Shown here in pieces: positions 42,621 through 59,776 of a stretch of DNA of 64,000 bases. The translations under genes and the position numbers were made by a program. The DNA comes from Eriocheir sinensis (taxonomy: Eukaryota; Arthropoda; Malacostraca; Decapoda; Varunidae), in NCBI RefSeq assembly GCF_024679095.1, contig NC_066549.1, positions 5,761,420 through 5,825,419 on the forward strand, read 5' to 3'. The notes under the pieces are model-generated. The model was given only the letters and a program-made list of their open reading frames with translations, searched no databases and had not been told where the DNA came from. Numbering within the stretch: the stretch's first letter is position 1; each line of letters opens with the position of its first letter.

Positions 42621-43009
42621 CGACAAGAAAGGGGAGAAAGGGAGACGAACGAAAAGGAAGGAGAAAGAAAGGGGGTGAGGGGAGAGAGAGGAGAGGGGAA
42701 GGAAGAAGAAAGGGAATGAAGGGAATGGGAGAGAAAGACGAAAAGGGAGAAGACAAGAAAGGGGATGAAGAAAGAAAGACGAAAGGGAAGAAGAGAAAAA
42801 GGGGAATGAGAGGAAGATTAATGATGAGAGGGGAGAAGAAAGAACGGGAAAGATATAGGATTGGGGAGAGAAGAAAATGACAAAGGGGAGAAAGGGAACA
42901 GGGTATGGGGGTTAGGGGAGGCTGACACGCAGGGTAGGGTAGGGATAAGAGGTTCTGGATTACGAGATATGGATAGCCAAGGGCGGACTTAAAGGCAATT
43001 GGGTGAGGG
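42618..43009. repeat. Purine-rich low-complexity DNA
   Basis: Continuation of the A/G block with GGAGAAAGGGAGACGAACGA units. Confidence 0.75.
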
Positions 43010-43400
43010 GAGTAGGGAGGGGAAGAAAAGGGGAAGGGAGGGATAAGGAAGAGATTCAGATAGATAAGGTTATGGCTGAGTGGACGTAAGGGAATGGATG
43101 GAAGGGGAAGGAAGGGGAAAGGAGAAGAGGGGAATGGAGTGGGGAGGTAACAGGGTGAGGGGAAGAGGAGGGGAAGGGAGGGATAAGGAGGAGGCTCAGA
43201 TAGATAAGGTTATGGCTGAGTGGGCGTAAGGGAATGGAAGGGAGGGAAGGGAGAGGAAGGGAGAGGAGTGGGAGCAGAGTGAAGAGGGGAAAAGATGACG
43301 AAGGAAAGAGGAAAGAAGAAGGGAAGAGGATCAGATAGAAAAGATTATAGACGTAAGGGAATGGAAGGAAGGGGCAGGGAGGGGAAGGGAGAGAAGGAGA
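43010..43400. repeat. About 140-bp tandem repeat, 3 units
   Basis: CAGATAGATAAGGTTATGGC at 43057 and 43197 and a variant at 43330, each followed by GTAAGGGAATGGA; the intervening sequence is GGGAAGGAGGG-like. Confidence 0.88.
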
Positions 43401-43539
43401 ATGGAGTAGAGAGGAGAAGAGGAGACGAAGGAAGAGAAGAGTAGACGGAAAAAGTAGAAAGATAAGGAGGGGGTAACGAATGACAGTGGGTTAAAAAAAA
43501 AAGAAAAAAAAGAAGTCTCATTTTGGTCAGACCTATGAA

Positions 43540-44690
<1,151 letters not shown>

Positions 44691-44696
44691 GAAGAA

Positions 44697-45090
44697 CATA
44701 TTTCAACAACAACAGTGTGAGGAAATATGGAACCAATTTGTGTGACTTATTTCGACGACAATAGTGTGACCGAGTGTGTGTGTGTGTGTGTGACCGAATA
44801 GCGTGACTTATTTCAGCAACAATAGTGTGACTTATTTCGACGACCATAGTGTGACCGAGTGTGTGTGTGTGTGTGACCGAATAGCGTGACTTATTTCAGC
44901 AACAATAGTGTGACTTATTTCGACGACAATAGTGTGACCGAGTGTGTGTGTGTGTGTGACTGAATAGCGTGACTTATTTCAGCAACAATAGTGTGACTTA
45001 TTTCGACGACAATAGTGTGACCGAGTGTGTGTGTGTGTGTGACTGAATAGCGTGACTTATTTCAGCAACAAGAGTGTGACATATTTCGAC
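44697..45090. repeat. 83-bp minisatellite with embedded (GT)n, 4.5 units
   Basis: GAC(C/T)GAATAGCGTGACTTATTTC at 44792, 44875, 44958 and 45041, spacing exactly 83. Each unit contains two copies of GTGACTTATTTC and a (GT)n tract after GTGACCGAGT. The sequence is unrelated to the 83-bp unit at 12729. Confidence 0.95.
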
Positions 45091-45189
45091 AATGCCTCCA
45101 AGAATGAACGGCGAGAAGAGGAGAGGATAAATGTTCCAAATCCAGAAAAATATATTGTTCCGTAGATCCACCAATGTTCTCCCTCCTCT

Positions 45190-45830
45190 CTTCTCTTCTT
45201 CCTCCTCTACTTCTTCCCTTTTTTCTCTTTTTCTCCCTTCCTTTTCTCCGTATCTTCTCCCTACTCCCTCCTCTTCTTCCTCCTCTTTTCTGTTCTCCCC
45301 CTTCTTCTTCCATTTTCCTTTTCTTCTCCCTTCCTTTTCTCCGTGTCTTCTCCCTTCTCCCTCCTCTTCTTCCTCCTCTTTTCCGTTCTCCCTCTTCTTC
45401 TTCCATTTTCCTTTTCTTCTCCCTTCCTTTTCTCCGTCTCTTCTCCCTTCTCCCTCCTCTTCTTCCTCCTCTTTTCCGTTCTCCCCCTTCTTCTTCCATT
45501 TTCCTTTTCTTCTCCCTTCCTTTTCTCCGTGTCTTCTCCCTTCTCCCTCCTCTTCTTCCTCCTCTTTCCGTTGTCCCACTTATTCGTCCATTTTCCTTTT
45601 CTTCTCCCTTCCTTTTCTCCGTGTCTTCTCCCTTCTCCCTCCTCTTCTTCCTCCTCTTTTCCGTTATCCCTCTTCTTCTTCCATCTTCCTTTTCTTCTCC
45701 CTTCCTTTTCTCCGTATCTTCTCCCTTCTCCCTCCTCTTCTTCCTCCTCTTTTCCGTTCTCCCTCTTCTTCTTCCATTTTCCTTTTCTTCTCCCTTCCTT
45801 TTCTCCGTCTCTTCTTCCTTCTCTCTCCTT
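45190..45830. repeat. 93-bp pyrimidine minisatellite, 7 units
   Basis: TTTTCTCCGT(A/G/C)TCTTC recurs with CCGT at 45248, 45341, 45434, 45527, 45619, 45712 and 45805 (spacing 92-93). The unit is CCTCTTCTTCCTCCTCTTTTCC plus TTCTTCTTCCATTTTCC. The 93-bp period keeps frames open on both strands (up to 365 codons); this is not evidence for a protein. Confidence 0.95.
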
Positions 45831-46254
45831 TTCTCCCCTCTCTCCTTCCTATTCTCCCTCCCTCTTTCATAAACAGCCATTTCGCTTTTCTTTCCTCTCT
45901 CCTTTCATTTTTCTTCTTCTCACTTATAGCTCTTCTTCCTCCTCCTCCTCCTCCTCCTCCTCCTCCTCCTCCTCCTCCTCCTCCTCCTCCCTCCCTTTTG
46001 CTTTCTTACGATTCTTCTGTCCGCACTTTTTTAATATCTTCTCTTTCTCTTTCTATTTATTTTTCTTCTTGTTCTTTTGTTTCTTGTTTATGTTCTTGTT
46101 CTTGTTATTTTTCTTCATATATTTACTTTCGTCGTTATAGCTATCTCCCTCCAGCTTCTCCTTCAGATCCTCCTCTTCCTCCTCCTCCTCCTCCTCCTCC
46201 TTCTCCTAAACCCTTCACTTTCCTTTGAGTTCCTCCTACAATCCTCTTTTTCAA

Positions 46255-46296
<42 letters not shown>

Positions 46297-46310
46297 GGTA
46301 TCTCTATCTA
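45831..46310. repeat. CT-rich DNA with (CCT)n and (CT)n/(TATC)n
   Basis: CCT at 45938-45990, CCT again near 46175-46205, CT at 46258-46293, then TATC units to 46330. Confidence 0.9.
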
Positions 46311-46540
46311 TCTATCTATCTATCTATCTCTATCTCTCTTACCTCACGTGGATGCAGGGTCGTTGGTTACTCGTCCCGTTTTCTTTCATGGTTAATCTGG
46401 AAAGAAGAGAAAACGGAATGTGAGATGATATGAGGTAGACTTTTTTAGAGCCATTTCTTCCCATTACGTTTACAATGACAGAGAGAGAAAGAAAAATATT
46501 TATGTGTGCGATGTTTAGAGAGTTAAGAGAGAAGTTTTAA
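46311..46540. other. Non-repetitive spacer
   Basis: Mixed sequence; no gene recognised. Confidence 0.35.
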
Positions 46541-46595
46541 TGTGTGTGTGTGTGTATGTTATTACTGTGTGTGGGTGGGTGGGAGGGGAGGGGGG

Positions 46596-46640
<45 letters not shown>
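46541..46640. repeat. (GT)n microsatellite with G-runs
   Basis: GT at 46541-46555 and 46597-46640 around GGGTGGGTGGGAGGGGAGGG. Confidence 0.93.
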
Positions 46641-46641
<1 letters not shown>

Positions 46642-47354
46642 GCGTGGGTAGCCAAGACATAGACCGACGAACATTCACAAACAAGATTGAGGAAATGGCC
46701 GAGATTGCATGCTTTCTTCCTCCTCCTCCTCCTCCTCCTCCTCCTCTTCCTTCTCCCGTTCCATTACTGCCATCTCCCTCCCTCTCCTCAACCTTCCATT
46801 CCTTCTTTCGCCCTTCACGTCAATTTTTTTATCTTTTTTTCAAGCTTCCTTTCCTCTTCCCTGGTTTTCCCTCCTTTTTTTTCCTTTCCTTCTCTTTTCC
46901 TTTATTCCCGTCTAGTATATTTCCTTTTCTCTATACTTTCATTCCAAACTTTTCCCTTTTCTCCTCTTTTCCTTTTTTCCTCTTCCTGTTCCCTCCTTCT
47001 AGTTTCCTTCCTTCTTTCTACTTCCATTCCAAGCTTTTCCATCCTCCATTTCCTTCCTCTTCCTCATTTCCCTTTCCTCCTTTTCCCTTTCACTCTCACC
47101 CTTTTTTTCGTTCTCTCTCCTTCCTGTTCGCCTTGTCCACTTCTCATTTCAGTTTTCATCCCTCTTAACTTCTCCCCACATGATGCCTTTCCCTTCCACC
47201 AGACTGCATTTCTCTCTCCCTCCCTCCTTCTCTCCCTCCCTCCCTCCCTGCTTCTCTTCGTCTCTCCTTCAGGATATTAACTTCCCCGCAGACGCTCTCG
47301 CAAAAACGTATCAAGCAACTGTCAAACGTTTATAATCACGACGAAACTTGGCGA
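46641..47354. repeat. Pyrimidine-rich low-complexity DNA
   Basis: (CCT)n at 46717-46747, then TTCC-rich DNA with a repeated CTTCCATTCCAAGCTTTTCC-like box (46950 and 47021). No gene. Confidence 0.75.
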
Positions 47355-47570
47355 GTGTGAAGGAGGAGGAGGAGGAGAAGGAAGAAGAAGAAAAAAAGAT
47401 GGAGAAGAAGAAGAAGAAGAAGAAGTCGAAGAAGAAGACAAAGAAGACAAAGAAGAAAAAAAAAGAATAGAAAAATAGAAAAAAGAAGAAACAAGAAAAA
47501 ACAAGAAAAAATAAGAAAACAAAGAAGACAAAGAAGAAAAAGAAGAAGAGGAGGAAGAAGAGACGCCAGA
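47355..47570. repeat. (GAA)n and GAAAAAA-rich DNA
   Basis: GAAGAAGAA and AAGAAGACAAAG units on the plus strand. Confidence 0.9.
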
Positions 47571-49256
<1,686 letters not shown>

Positions 49257-49374
49257 TTGTTGTTGTGTGTTGCCACGGCGGTTCTAAGCTGAGGTGTTTG
49301 TGGAAAAAATATGAATCAGGAAAATGAAATATGGGAAAAAGGTATTGGTCTTCTATTTAAAGGGGAGGGAACCC

Positions 49375-49376
<2 letters not shown>

Positions 49377-49432
<56 letters not shown>

Positions 49433-49445
49433 GAGTGAGAGTGAG
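49377..49445. repeat. (GA)n then (GAGAGT)n microsatellite
   Basis: GA to 49428, then GTGAGA units. Confidence 0.95.
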
Positions 49446-49594
49446 AAAGAGATGTACAAGCTGATAAAAATGGAAAAAATACTATACAACAAAAACGAGA
49501 AAAAAAAATCGTGTAAAAGTCTGCGGGGTTTAGCATCCATATTTAACTACCTCGGCTAATGCGTAACGTAGGCAACATGGAGACATTATAAACA

Positions 49595-49700
49595 TGGTAC
49601 AACAACAACAACAACATCAGTAACAACAACAACAACCATTACAACAACAACCATAACAACAACCATTACAACAACAACAACAGGATGATAAAAACAACAA
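49595..49700. repeat. (AAC)n microsatellite
   Basis: ACAACAACA with ATC and ATT interruptions. Confidence 0.93.
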
Positions 49701-50180
49701 CAATGAGGCGCCTCCCAGCTGTGAAGAAGCCTTGACGCGCCGGGCAATCTTAGCGTGACTCTTTCACATGTCGCCTCCTGCTGAGTCTCCTGAGTTGCCC
49801 CGTGGTGTCTTTTCATTCTGGCCGTGTATTTCTTGAACCAGAGAGAGAGAGAGAGAGAGGGAGGGATAGAGGAGGAGGAGACAGAAGGGAGAGGAAGGAA
49901 GAGAGGAGGACAGAGAGACGTGCTAGCGGGCTCAGAGTGGTAGAGTCTTGGATATAAAGAATTAGTCTGTGTTGTGCCTTCCAGGGCCTTTGAAGGAGCT
50001 ACTGGAGGGACACACGCCGCCGACACACATCCCTGAAAAGTGTGCTCGACAAATATGACATCCGGAGCAAGAAAGACTGTGGCTCGACAGAAAATTTACC
50101 AGCGAAATAAGATTATTAAAGAGCGTAGGACAGTCGAGAGCTTGCACTGACCTGGCTGGAGTTATCGTGGGAAATTCTCG
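49701..50180. other. Mostly non-repetitive DNA
   Basis: Balanced sequence with a short GA/GGAGGA patch (49841-49890). The minus frame reads WFKKYTARMKRHHGATQE with ordinary composition but ends in repeats on both sides; unrecognised, possibly an exon fragment. Confidence 0.3.
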
Positions 50181-50302
50181 GTCATTCTTTTCCCGGAGAC
50201 AAAATTAATTATCTTCGACTTTAGAGGGACAATACGGAGCCAGTTGTGTTCTGAGGGATCTTCAACGCAGTGGTATTTTCTTTTCCCTTTTTTTAACGTT
50301 TG

Positions 50303-50384
<82 letters not shown>

Positions 50385-50660
50385 TTGCTAGCACTGTTAT
50401 GTTTATCAAAAGCATAATATGAACCAACTGTTTTCTGAGCCATTATAATTATCAACGCGGTATTTGTATTTTATTTGAAGTTAGGAAGCTTTGTGTGTGA
50501 AATCAAAGTTTGCGACACACATTTACGAAAGAGAGAGAGAGAAGAGAAGAGAAGAGAAGAGAAGAGAAGAGAAGAGAAGAGAAGAGAAGAGAAGAGAAGA
50601 GAAGAGAAGAGGAGCTTGCGTGCACTGCTGCGTTTATCAAATAGTAGTGTCCGCCGGGTG
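50181..50660. repeat. Long tandem unit with internal GA/GAGAA tracts
   Basis: AATA.GGA.CCA.TTGTGTTCTGAG and ATC..CAACGC (50231-50270) recur as AATATGAACCAACTGTTTTC and ATCAACGCGG (50416-50460). GCACTG.T..GTTTATCAAA occurs at 50391 and 50624. The units are about 190-230 bp; two contain GA (50304-50382) and GAGAA (50530-50610) tracts. Confidence 0.65.
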
Positions 50661-50816
50661 TGAGGTGAGCGTCGACACGTCCGTCAGTCCACAGCGTAAC
50701 GAGCGGCCCAGCCATCGATTGTCCGCCTGGCTGCTATTTAGGTAACTCTTCAAACTTCCTTTTATTGATTTTCGCCGCCACAAATTTTAGCCATTATCTA
50801 AGCACGCGAAATAGTC
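50661..50816. other. Non-repetitive spacer
   Basis: GC-balanced with a possible donor TTTAG-GTAACT near 50742; no gene recognised. Confidence 0.3.
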
Positions 50817-50896
50817 TTTTTTTTTAGTACAGCAAAGGAGACAGCACAAGGGCGCAAAAAAGGAAACAATAATATAAAAAAAGCCCGCTACTTACT
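50817..50896 (-). repeat. R2 dispersed repeat, copy 6
   Basis: T-run, AGTACAGCAAAGGAGACAGC, ACAAGGGCGC, A-run, GGAAACAATAATAT and GCCCGCTACTTA. Confidence 0.88.
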
Positions 50897-50904
50897 GTCT
50901 GGTC

Positions 50905-51045
50905 ATCGATACAGTTAATTTTGCTTATTATCGATACATTGAATTAAAACGCAAAGATATTAGCTCAGTTCGGTACAGATTTCAATACAGTTCGATACAG
51001 TTAATCTTGCTCGTTATAAATGCAATGTAATAAAACGTGAAGGAC
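50905..51045. repeat. 86-bp tandem duplication
   Basis: ATACAGTTAAT.TTGCT.(A/G)TTAT and AAAACG at 50911 and 50997. Confidence 0.75.
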
Positions 51046-51425
51046 ATTTTAATACGTCAAAGCGTTAGGCATTTGAATAACTATATTACCACGATAGATA
51101 CCAATCCCTTAAATGGTTTAGATAAAGATGTTTCCGTTAGCAAAGTATTGTTATTTGTTAAGAGCTAAGCACACTTCATTCCTCTCAAGCGGTGCCCGGA
51201 ATCAATGTTACGTGAGGTTTTGAAAGGATTTATCGGAGCTCTTTTGTTAATCGTTTATATTTTGTGATTTTTCTGCCGAAAGTTTACAGTTCAGAGATTA
51301 ATGTAGATAAAAAAGTACAGCCCGTAACAAACTACTTCTAACAAAGGGACAAAAATGTAGTGTTAAAATAGTGTTATTGGATGGGCAGGACAACTTTCCT
51401 TCCCTGTTTCATCTTTAAGGCTTGT
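51046..51425. other. AT-rich non-repetitive DNA
   Basis: No gene or repeat recognised. Confidence 0.35.
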
Positions 51426-51427
51426 CG

Positions 51428-51428
<1 letters not shown>

Positions 51429-51477
<49 letters not shown>

Positions 51478-51485
51478 GCGTGTGG
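51429..51485. repeat. (GT)n microsatellite
   Basis: GT repeat with terminal GC interruptions. Confidence 0.95.
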
Positions 51486-52450
51486 GCGGTGTTGATATGC
51501 CTTGGTGCTGGCGTGTAAGCCTATACTGTGTGCGTGTCAAAAGGTATGTCAATTTTTTCAGCCCTCCGCCTATTTTTTTTTTTTTTTTTTGTGTGTATGT
51601 AACTGTGAGAAAGATCCTTGGTCATCATTTTTTCATCAATTTTTAGGTCTTACTGCATACGTGTGTGTTATGTAGTTTTGGTGAGCACTAAGTTAAGAGA
51701 GGCAGCCCAGCGTCGGTGCGTAATACAGATGTTTGTCATATAATTTTACATCTTTTTTTGTTGTGTCCTTCATAGTTTTTCTTGCGTTACGCATACCTTT
51801 CGTTCTCTTCCTTTCTCCTTTTCTTTCTCTTCCTTTCTCTTTCCAGTCTGTCCCTGTCACCTGTCCTATTCACCCACTACCGAACTCTGTCTCTTACTGA
51901 TATATTCTTTAATCAAACTTATATTCCTTCTATTTGCTTGATATTACACTCATATTTTCGTAGTCTTTTCGGCGTCATGTTCAATTTTTTCATTCTCAAA
52001 CAACTACTTTCTCTCCCAGTCTTCTTCCCCTTTTCATTTTCCCGAATTTGAGTTTCCCGTTTTGTTTTCATATTCGAATTTTCCCTTTTTTTCTTTTTTT
52101 TTTCTTTATACTTTCTCTTCATGTTACCTTTCTTTCCTCTACATCCTTCACTTATTCATTTCTCTGTCGTTTAATCCACTAATAATCTTGGTCTGTCAAT
52201 TTTCTCGTTTTCTTTCATATTCTTTCACATTATCTTAACTTTTCTTTAATACGTCTTCCTTTCCATGTTTTTCTTTTTCTTTACGTCCTTCATCTATTCA
52301 TATTTCCTCATCATTGCCTTTCCAGTCGTTGAATCCACTACTAAAATCTGGATCTTTTCTCTTTTTCTACTTTTTTTTACTCCTTTTTACTTGTTTCCAC
52401 TTTACGACATCACTTAAAATTTGGCAACCACGAACAATGTTTTTTCTCGT
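51486..52450. other. T-rich low-complexity DNA
   Basis: T-runs (51571-51591), TTTCTTTC and CATTCTTTC short units; a weak repeat of CGTTGAATCCACTA / CGTTTAATCCACTA (52328 and 52168). No gene. Confidence 0.5.
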
Positions 52451-52466
52451 CTTTCGCCGTTGCAGA

Positions 52467-52526
52467 GGTCACGTGATGCTCGGCTCTAGTGCAGCTGCGG
52501 CTAAACACTCGCTACATGAAACAAGG
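52467..52526 (+). CDS. Possible 60-nt exon
   Basis: Acceptor TTTTCTCGTCTTTCGCCGTTGCAG before 52467 and donor AAGG-GTGAGG after 52526. One frame is open throughout (GHVMLGSSAAAAKHSLHETR); the other two have stops. No neighbouring exon was found and the peptide is not recognised. Confidence 0.22.
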
Positions 52527-52639
52527 GTGAGGGGGAGGGGGTTAAGGGGGGCGGCGCTCTTGATGAAATATGCATAATGGTGTACCTCTCTCTCATGAAG
52601 GTGGAGTGAGGTAGCGGCTGTTCTCACTATGATCCGCTC

Positions 52640-54785
<2,146 letters not shown>

Positions 54786-55900
54786 CTCCTTTAATTAGAT
54801 CATCTCTCCATTATTAATTGCCTTTTCTTTTCTTCTGCCTTTCTTCTTTACCTTCTTCTTCTCCTCACGTATCTCCTCTATTTCTTTCTTCATAATGTCT
54901 GTCTTTCTCTTCCTCCTCCTCCTCCTCCTCCTCCTCCTTTCTATCCATTTCCTTCTCCGGATTTGGGGCATCCTTTTAGCCTTCCCACGCCTTCCTAAGT
55001 CTCTCTCTCCTTTCTCTCTCTCTCCCTCTCTCTCTTTCTCTCCACTTCCCTTCCTCTCCTCCCTTTGTCCTCTTCTTCTCTTTCACTTACCTTTTCCTTC
55101 TACAATATTTCCTTTCTCACTATTCCTCCTCCCTTCGTTTCCTCTTCCCTATCTCCACCTATCCTTTTTCTCGTCTTTCTTTCCTTCTTACCCTTCTCTA
55201 ATTCCCTCCTTCGGTCTTTCCTTCCCTTCTTCTACTTCTTTCCTCCTTTGCTCCATCCTTTCTTTATTTTCCTCCTTTCCTTCCTCCTTTCCTTTCATCT
55301 TTCGGTCCTGTCTTCTCCTTTCTTTCTTTTTTTCACTCCCTTTCTCCTTCCTTTCCTTCCTACGTCCATATTTTCCTCCTTCTTCCTTTCCTTCCTCCCT
55401 TCTTTTCCTCTTCCCTTCTTCTTTTCCGTTCCTCCTTCTCTCACTTTCCTTCCCCTCCATCCCTCCTTCTTTAATTTACCTTTCTTCCTCCACCCATCCT
55501 CTTTCCCTCCTTCGATCCTTCCTTCTTTCTTCTTTCCTTCCTTCCCTTCCTTTTTTTCCTCTTCCCTTCTTCTTTTCCGTTCCTTCTCTCTCTTTCCTTC
55601 CCCTCTTCCCCTCTTTTATCTTTTCTTCCTCCACCCATCCTCTTTCCCTCCTTCGATCCTTCCTTTTTTCTTCTTTCCTTCCTTCCCTCCCTTCTTTTCC
55701 TCTTCCCTCCTTCTTTTCCGTTCCTTCTCTCTCTTTCCTTCCCCCCGATCCCTCCTTCTTTCCTTTAACTTTTCTTCCTCCACCCATCCTCTTTCCCTCC
55801 TTCGATCCTTCCTTCGTTCTCTCTTTCCTTCCTCCACCTGTTCCTTCCCTCCTTCCTTCGATCCTTCCTTCCCCAGCTCAACTTAATCTCTCACTCACAT
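54786..55900. repeat. Pyrimidine-rich DNA with 141-149-bp tandem units
   Basis: CCACCCATCCTCTTTCCCTC followed by CTTCGATCCTTCC at about 55490, 55631 and 55780, each preceded by CCGTTCCTTCTCTC or similar; older units trail upstream to 55200. (CCT)n at 54912-54938. Confidence 0.85.
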
Positions 55901-56103
55901 TAAGTCCACGTAATCGGTAAATGCCAACTAGTCTTTTCCCTGAAGTTTGGTTCGGAATCCATTATTAGCGACGGCCTCCAGCTCGCGACTTCTATCAACT
56001 TTGAGTCAATCATTAAAAGGGAAAAAAAAAATTGTAGACCTATTGGATTTCAGGGGCGAGGCTGTGTCGTATTGCAGGGAGGGAATTTTTTTTTTATATA
56101 TAC
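55901..56103. other. Non-repetitive spacer
   Basis: Mixed sequence between the pyrimidine block and R2; no gene recognised. Confidence 0.35.
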
Positions 56104-56224
56104 TTTTTTTTTTACTGCAGAGGAGTCAGCTCAAGGGCATAAAAAAAGGAAACAAATGTGAAAAAAGCCCGCTACTCACTGCTCCTAAGAATTGTTAAGA
56201 GGAGTGGCCGAAAGATAGGCCTCT
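56104..56224 (-). repeat. R2 dispersed repeat, copy 7 (long form)
   Basis: T-run, ACTGCAGAGGAGTCAGCTCA, AGGGCATA, A-run, GGAAACAAATGTG, GCCCGCTACTCACTGCTCCT and GTGGCCGAAAGATAGGCCTC. Confidence 0.9.
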
Positions 56225-56245
56225 TACTTTCTTCCTTTATTTTTT

Positions 56246-56700
56246 TCCTTTTTACTCCCTCTCATTCTCTTTCGTCCACATTCTCTCCATCCTCTTCCAC
56301 CATTTTCTCCTTTTTTATCCACTTTTCTTACTCCTCTTATTCCGCTTTCCATATCCTCCTCCTCCTCCTCTTCCTCCTCCTGTTCCTTTAACCTTTTCCT
56401 TTCTACTCCCTCTCATTCTCTTTTCGTCCACATTCTCTCCATCCTCTTCTACACTTTCCTCCTTTTCCATCCACTTTCTCCTCTTATTCCGCTTTCCATA
56501 TCCTCCTCCTCCTCCTCCTCTTCCTCCTGTTCCTCCTGTTCCTTTAATCTTTTTCTTTTTACTCCCTCTCATTCTCTTTCGTCCACATTCTCTCTATCCT
56601 CTTCCACTCTTTCCTCCTTTTCCATCCACTTTTCTTTCTCCTCTTATTCCGCTTTCCATATCCTCCTCCTCCTCCTCCTCCTTCTGTTCCTTCTGGTTCT
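56246..56700. repeat. About 150-bp tandem repeat, 3 units
   Basis: ATTCCGCTTTCCATATCCTC at 56338, 56486 and 56646, each preceded by ACTCCCTCTCATTCTCTTT and CGTCCACATTCTCTC and followed by (CCT)n. Confidence 0.93.
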
Positions 56701-56845
56701 ACTCCTGCTGAGGGTTTTAGTAGAAGAAAAAAGCAGACTCAAGGGAAAGACTTTGATGTCGTAAAGCCACCTTGGGCATTCTACTCTAAATGGTTTTGGT
56801 TTTATTTCCACAGAAGTGTACTAGCTTTCACCACTACTACGTTTG

Positions 56846-56847
<2 letters not shown>

Positions 56848-56930
<83 letters not shown>
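56848..56930. repeat. (ATC)n microsatellite
   Basis: ATC repeat with one ACC interruption. Confidence 0.95.
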
Positions 56931-56989
56931 TTTCATTCTCTCTACTACCAACGCCATTACAACTGTCATTAATTTCGATATTTCTGTCA

Positions 56990-57380
56990 TCACCACAACC
57001 ACCGCCAGAATCATCACCACCACCTCCACCACTGCCAGAATCACCACCACCACCACCATAACCACTTACAACATTCACCACCTTTTATCATCACTACCAC
57101 TGTCATTAGTACCACCACCAATGACAGTCTTATTACCTCTACTTTCTCCACCATTTCCCACCACCACCACCACCACCACCGCCAACATCACTACCAGTAT
57201 TACTAAAGCCAAAACTACAGCTACCACCATTTACGATATCACCACCACCACCACCACTACCACCTCTATCATCACATTCACCACCATTACCCACCACCAC
57301 CACCAACAACAACAACACCACCACCACCAACAACAACAACACCACCACCACCAACAACAACAACAACAACAGAGAAACCA
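56990..57380. repeat. (ACC)n and (AAC)n trinucleotide DNA
   Basis: CCACCACCA with ATC interruptions, then CACCACCACCAACAACAACA units at 57290-57370. Confidence 0.93.
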
Positions 57381-57554
57381 GAAACACTTCCGCCACTTCC
57401 ACCGTCATCAGCATGCAGGAAAAAACAAAAAATAAAAGAACACCAGCAACAGCAACCATTGTAACATTCATATGCAGTAGTTGCTCCAGATATTGTCGCT
57501 TGCAAGTTTTAACCAGAAATATGAAGGCGCATGCCGGTGTTCCTCTCCTGAAAC

Positions 57555-57705
57555 TAAATATTAACAGAGACATAGACAGACAGACACAAACAGGTAGACA
57601 GAAGGACAGACACACACCCTATCAGAAATAGAGATCCCAAAAACAGACACAGATACAGACAGGCAGACAGAAAAAGAGATAGGCAGAGAGACAGACAAGC
57701 CTTTT
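57555..57705. repeat. Imperfect (GACA)n microsatellite
   Basis: ACAGACAGACAGACACA-type repeats. Confidence 0.88.
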
Positions 57706-58059
57706 TCAACACTTAGAGGAAATATTTAACCCAGACTATTATGCCCTCCTCATTATCACTAAGTATATGTAAATGAAGTCTGTCTTATAAACGGATCGAA
57801 TACACGTGTCCTCCAAGGTACAAAGCCATGATCCGTACGGTAGACTCAGCCACAGTTAACGAAGCCTTCCCGTCCCTTGCTCGCCCGCTAAGCTGCTCTG
57901 TGGGATGTGTGTGTGATCGGGTGCTCGTTTCTCAGCAACCGCCGCCGCATCGGAAAGGGAAATAGGAGGGAAAAAAACGTAGACTTGTGAGAAATGAGTG
58001 CGGTGGGAGCTTGTCTTTGCGCTTGGTGATTCTTTGTCTGGTATTACAAGACACTTTGC
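57706..58059. other. Non-repetitive DNA
   Basis: Balanced sequence between GACA and R1; no gene recognised. Confidence 0.35.
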
Positions 58060-58262
58060 CTTCTCACATCAGCCATATCTAAAGGTCAAAGGGGGGATCA
58101 ATCAGGCTCTAATGAGTGTTTTTTTTTATGGTCAGGGTACAGAGGAAGGGTGAAACTACCATCAGGGTCATAAAACTACCCCTGGAAATGCCCACAACTC
58201 CTACGAAAGCCTTGTCAAATATGTGTTCTTGGGCGGCGAAATGTCTCATAAAACGACCCTTT
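58060..58262 (+). repeat. R1 dispersed repeat, most complete copy
   Basis: CTTCTCACATCAGCCATATC, GGCTCTAATGAGTG, GAGGAAGGGTGAAACTACC, CAGGGTCATAAAACTACCCC, TGGAAATGCCCACAACTCCT, GAAAGCCTTGTCAAATATGT, GTTCTTGGGCGGCGAAATGT and ACGACCC. It serves as the reference for the split copy at 28430-28905. Confidence 0.88.
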
Positions 58263-58419
58263 GTCTTGGTATTTATTTTTGTTATTGTTATCATTATTGT
58301 TATTATCGTTATTATTAGTCATCATCATCATCGTCATTACCATCACTCAACATAATTATTTTCTTTGTTATTTTGGCTTTATTTACAGAGGTTTTTTTCT
58401 AGTAAGCAAACGACAGGCT
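58263..58419. other. TTATTG/ATC-rich spacer
   Basis: TTATTGTTATC and CATCATCATC short runs. No gene. Confidence 0.5.
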
Positions 58420-58535
58420 TTTTTTTTTTTTTTACATCAAAGGTCACTGCTCAAGGGCAACAAAAAGAGTACAAAAAAACGCCCGCTACTCGCCGCTCCC
58501 ATAAAAGATAACAGTAAAGAGCAGCCAAAAGAGAG
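58420..58535 (-). repeat. R2 dispersed repeat, copy 8 (long form)
   Basis: T-run, ACATCAAAGGTCACTGCTCA, AGGGCAACAAAAAGAGTAC, GCCCGCTACTCGCCGCTCCC and GCAGCCAAAAGAGAGGTGC; same subfamily as 19063-19178. Confidence 0.9.
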
Positions 58536-58748
58536 GTGCTGTATTTCCTTTTTTGTTTATTTCTACATTTGTCTTTTCTTATATTTTATTTTCTCACATG
58601 GTTTTACATTTTCCCTTTTTTTACTTTCTCGCTTTTTTCATATTTTTTCACATCTGTTAAAATATAATGTTTCTTTTTTCCGTCAGCTCATCTCCATTCT
58701 CTCTTTTATTTTGCATGTTTTTTTTGTGTTTTTTCCTTTTTTTATTTA

Positions 58749-59729
<981 letters not shown>

Positions 59730-59774
<45 letters not shown>
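59730..59774. repeat. (GT)n microsatellite
   Basis: Uninterrupted GT repeat. Confidence 0.95.

Positions 59775-59776
<2 letters not shown>

Noticed and set aside
45062..46228. Frames of 272 and 365 codons on both strands with 31-residue periodicity
   Set aside because: The 93-bp minisatellite unit is a multiple of three, so all non-stop frames stay open on both strands; composition is purely Lys/Arg/Glu/Gly or Ser/Phe/Leu/Pro.
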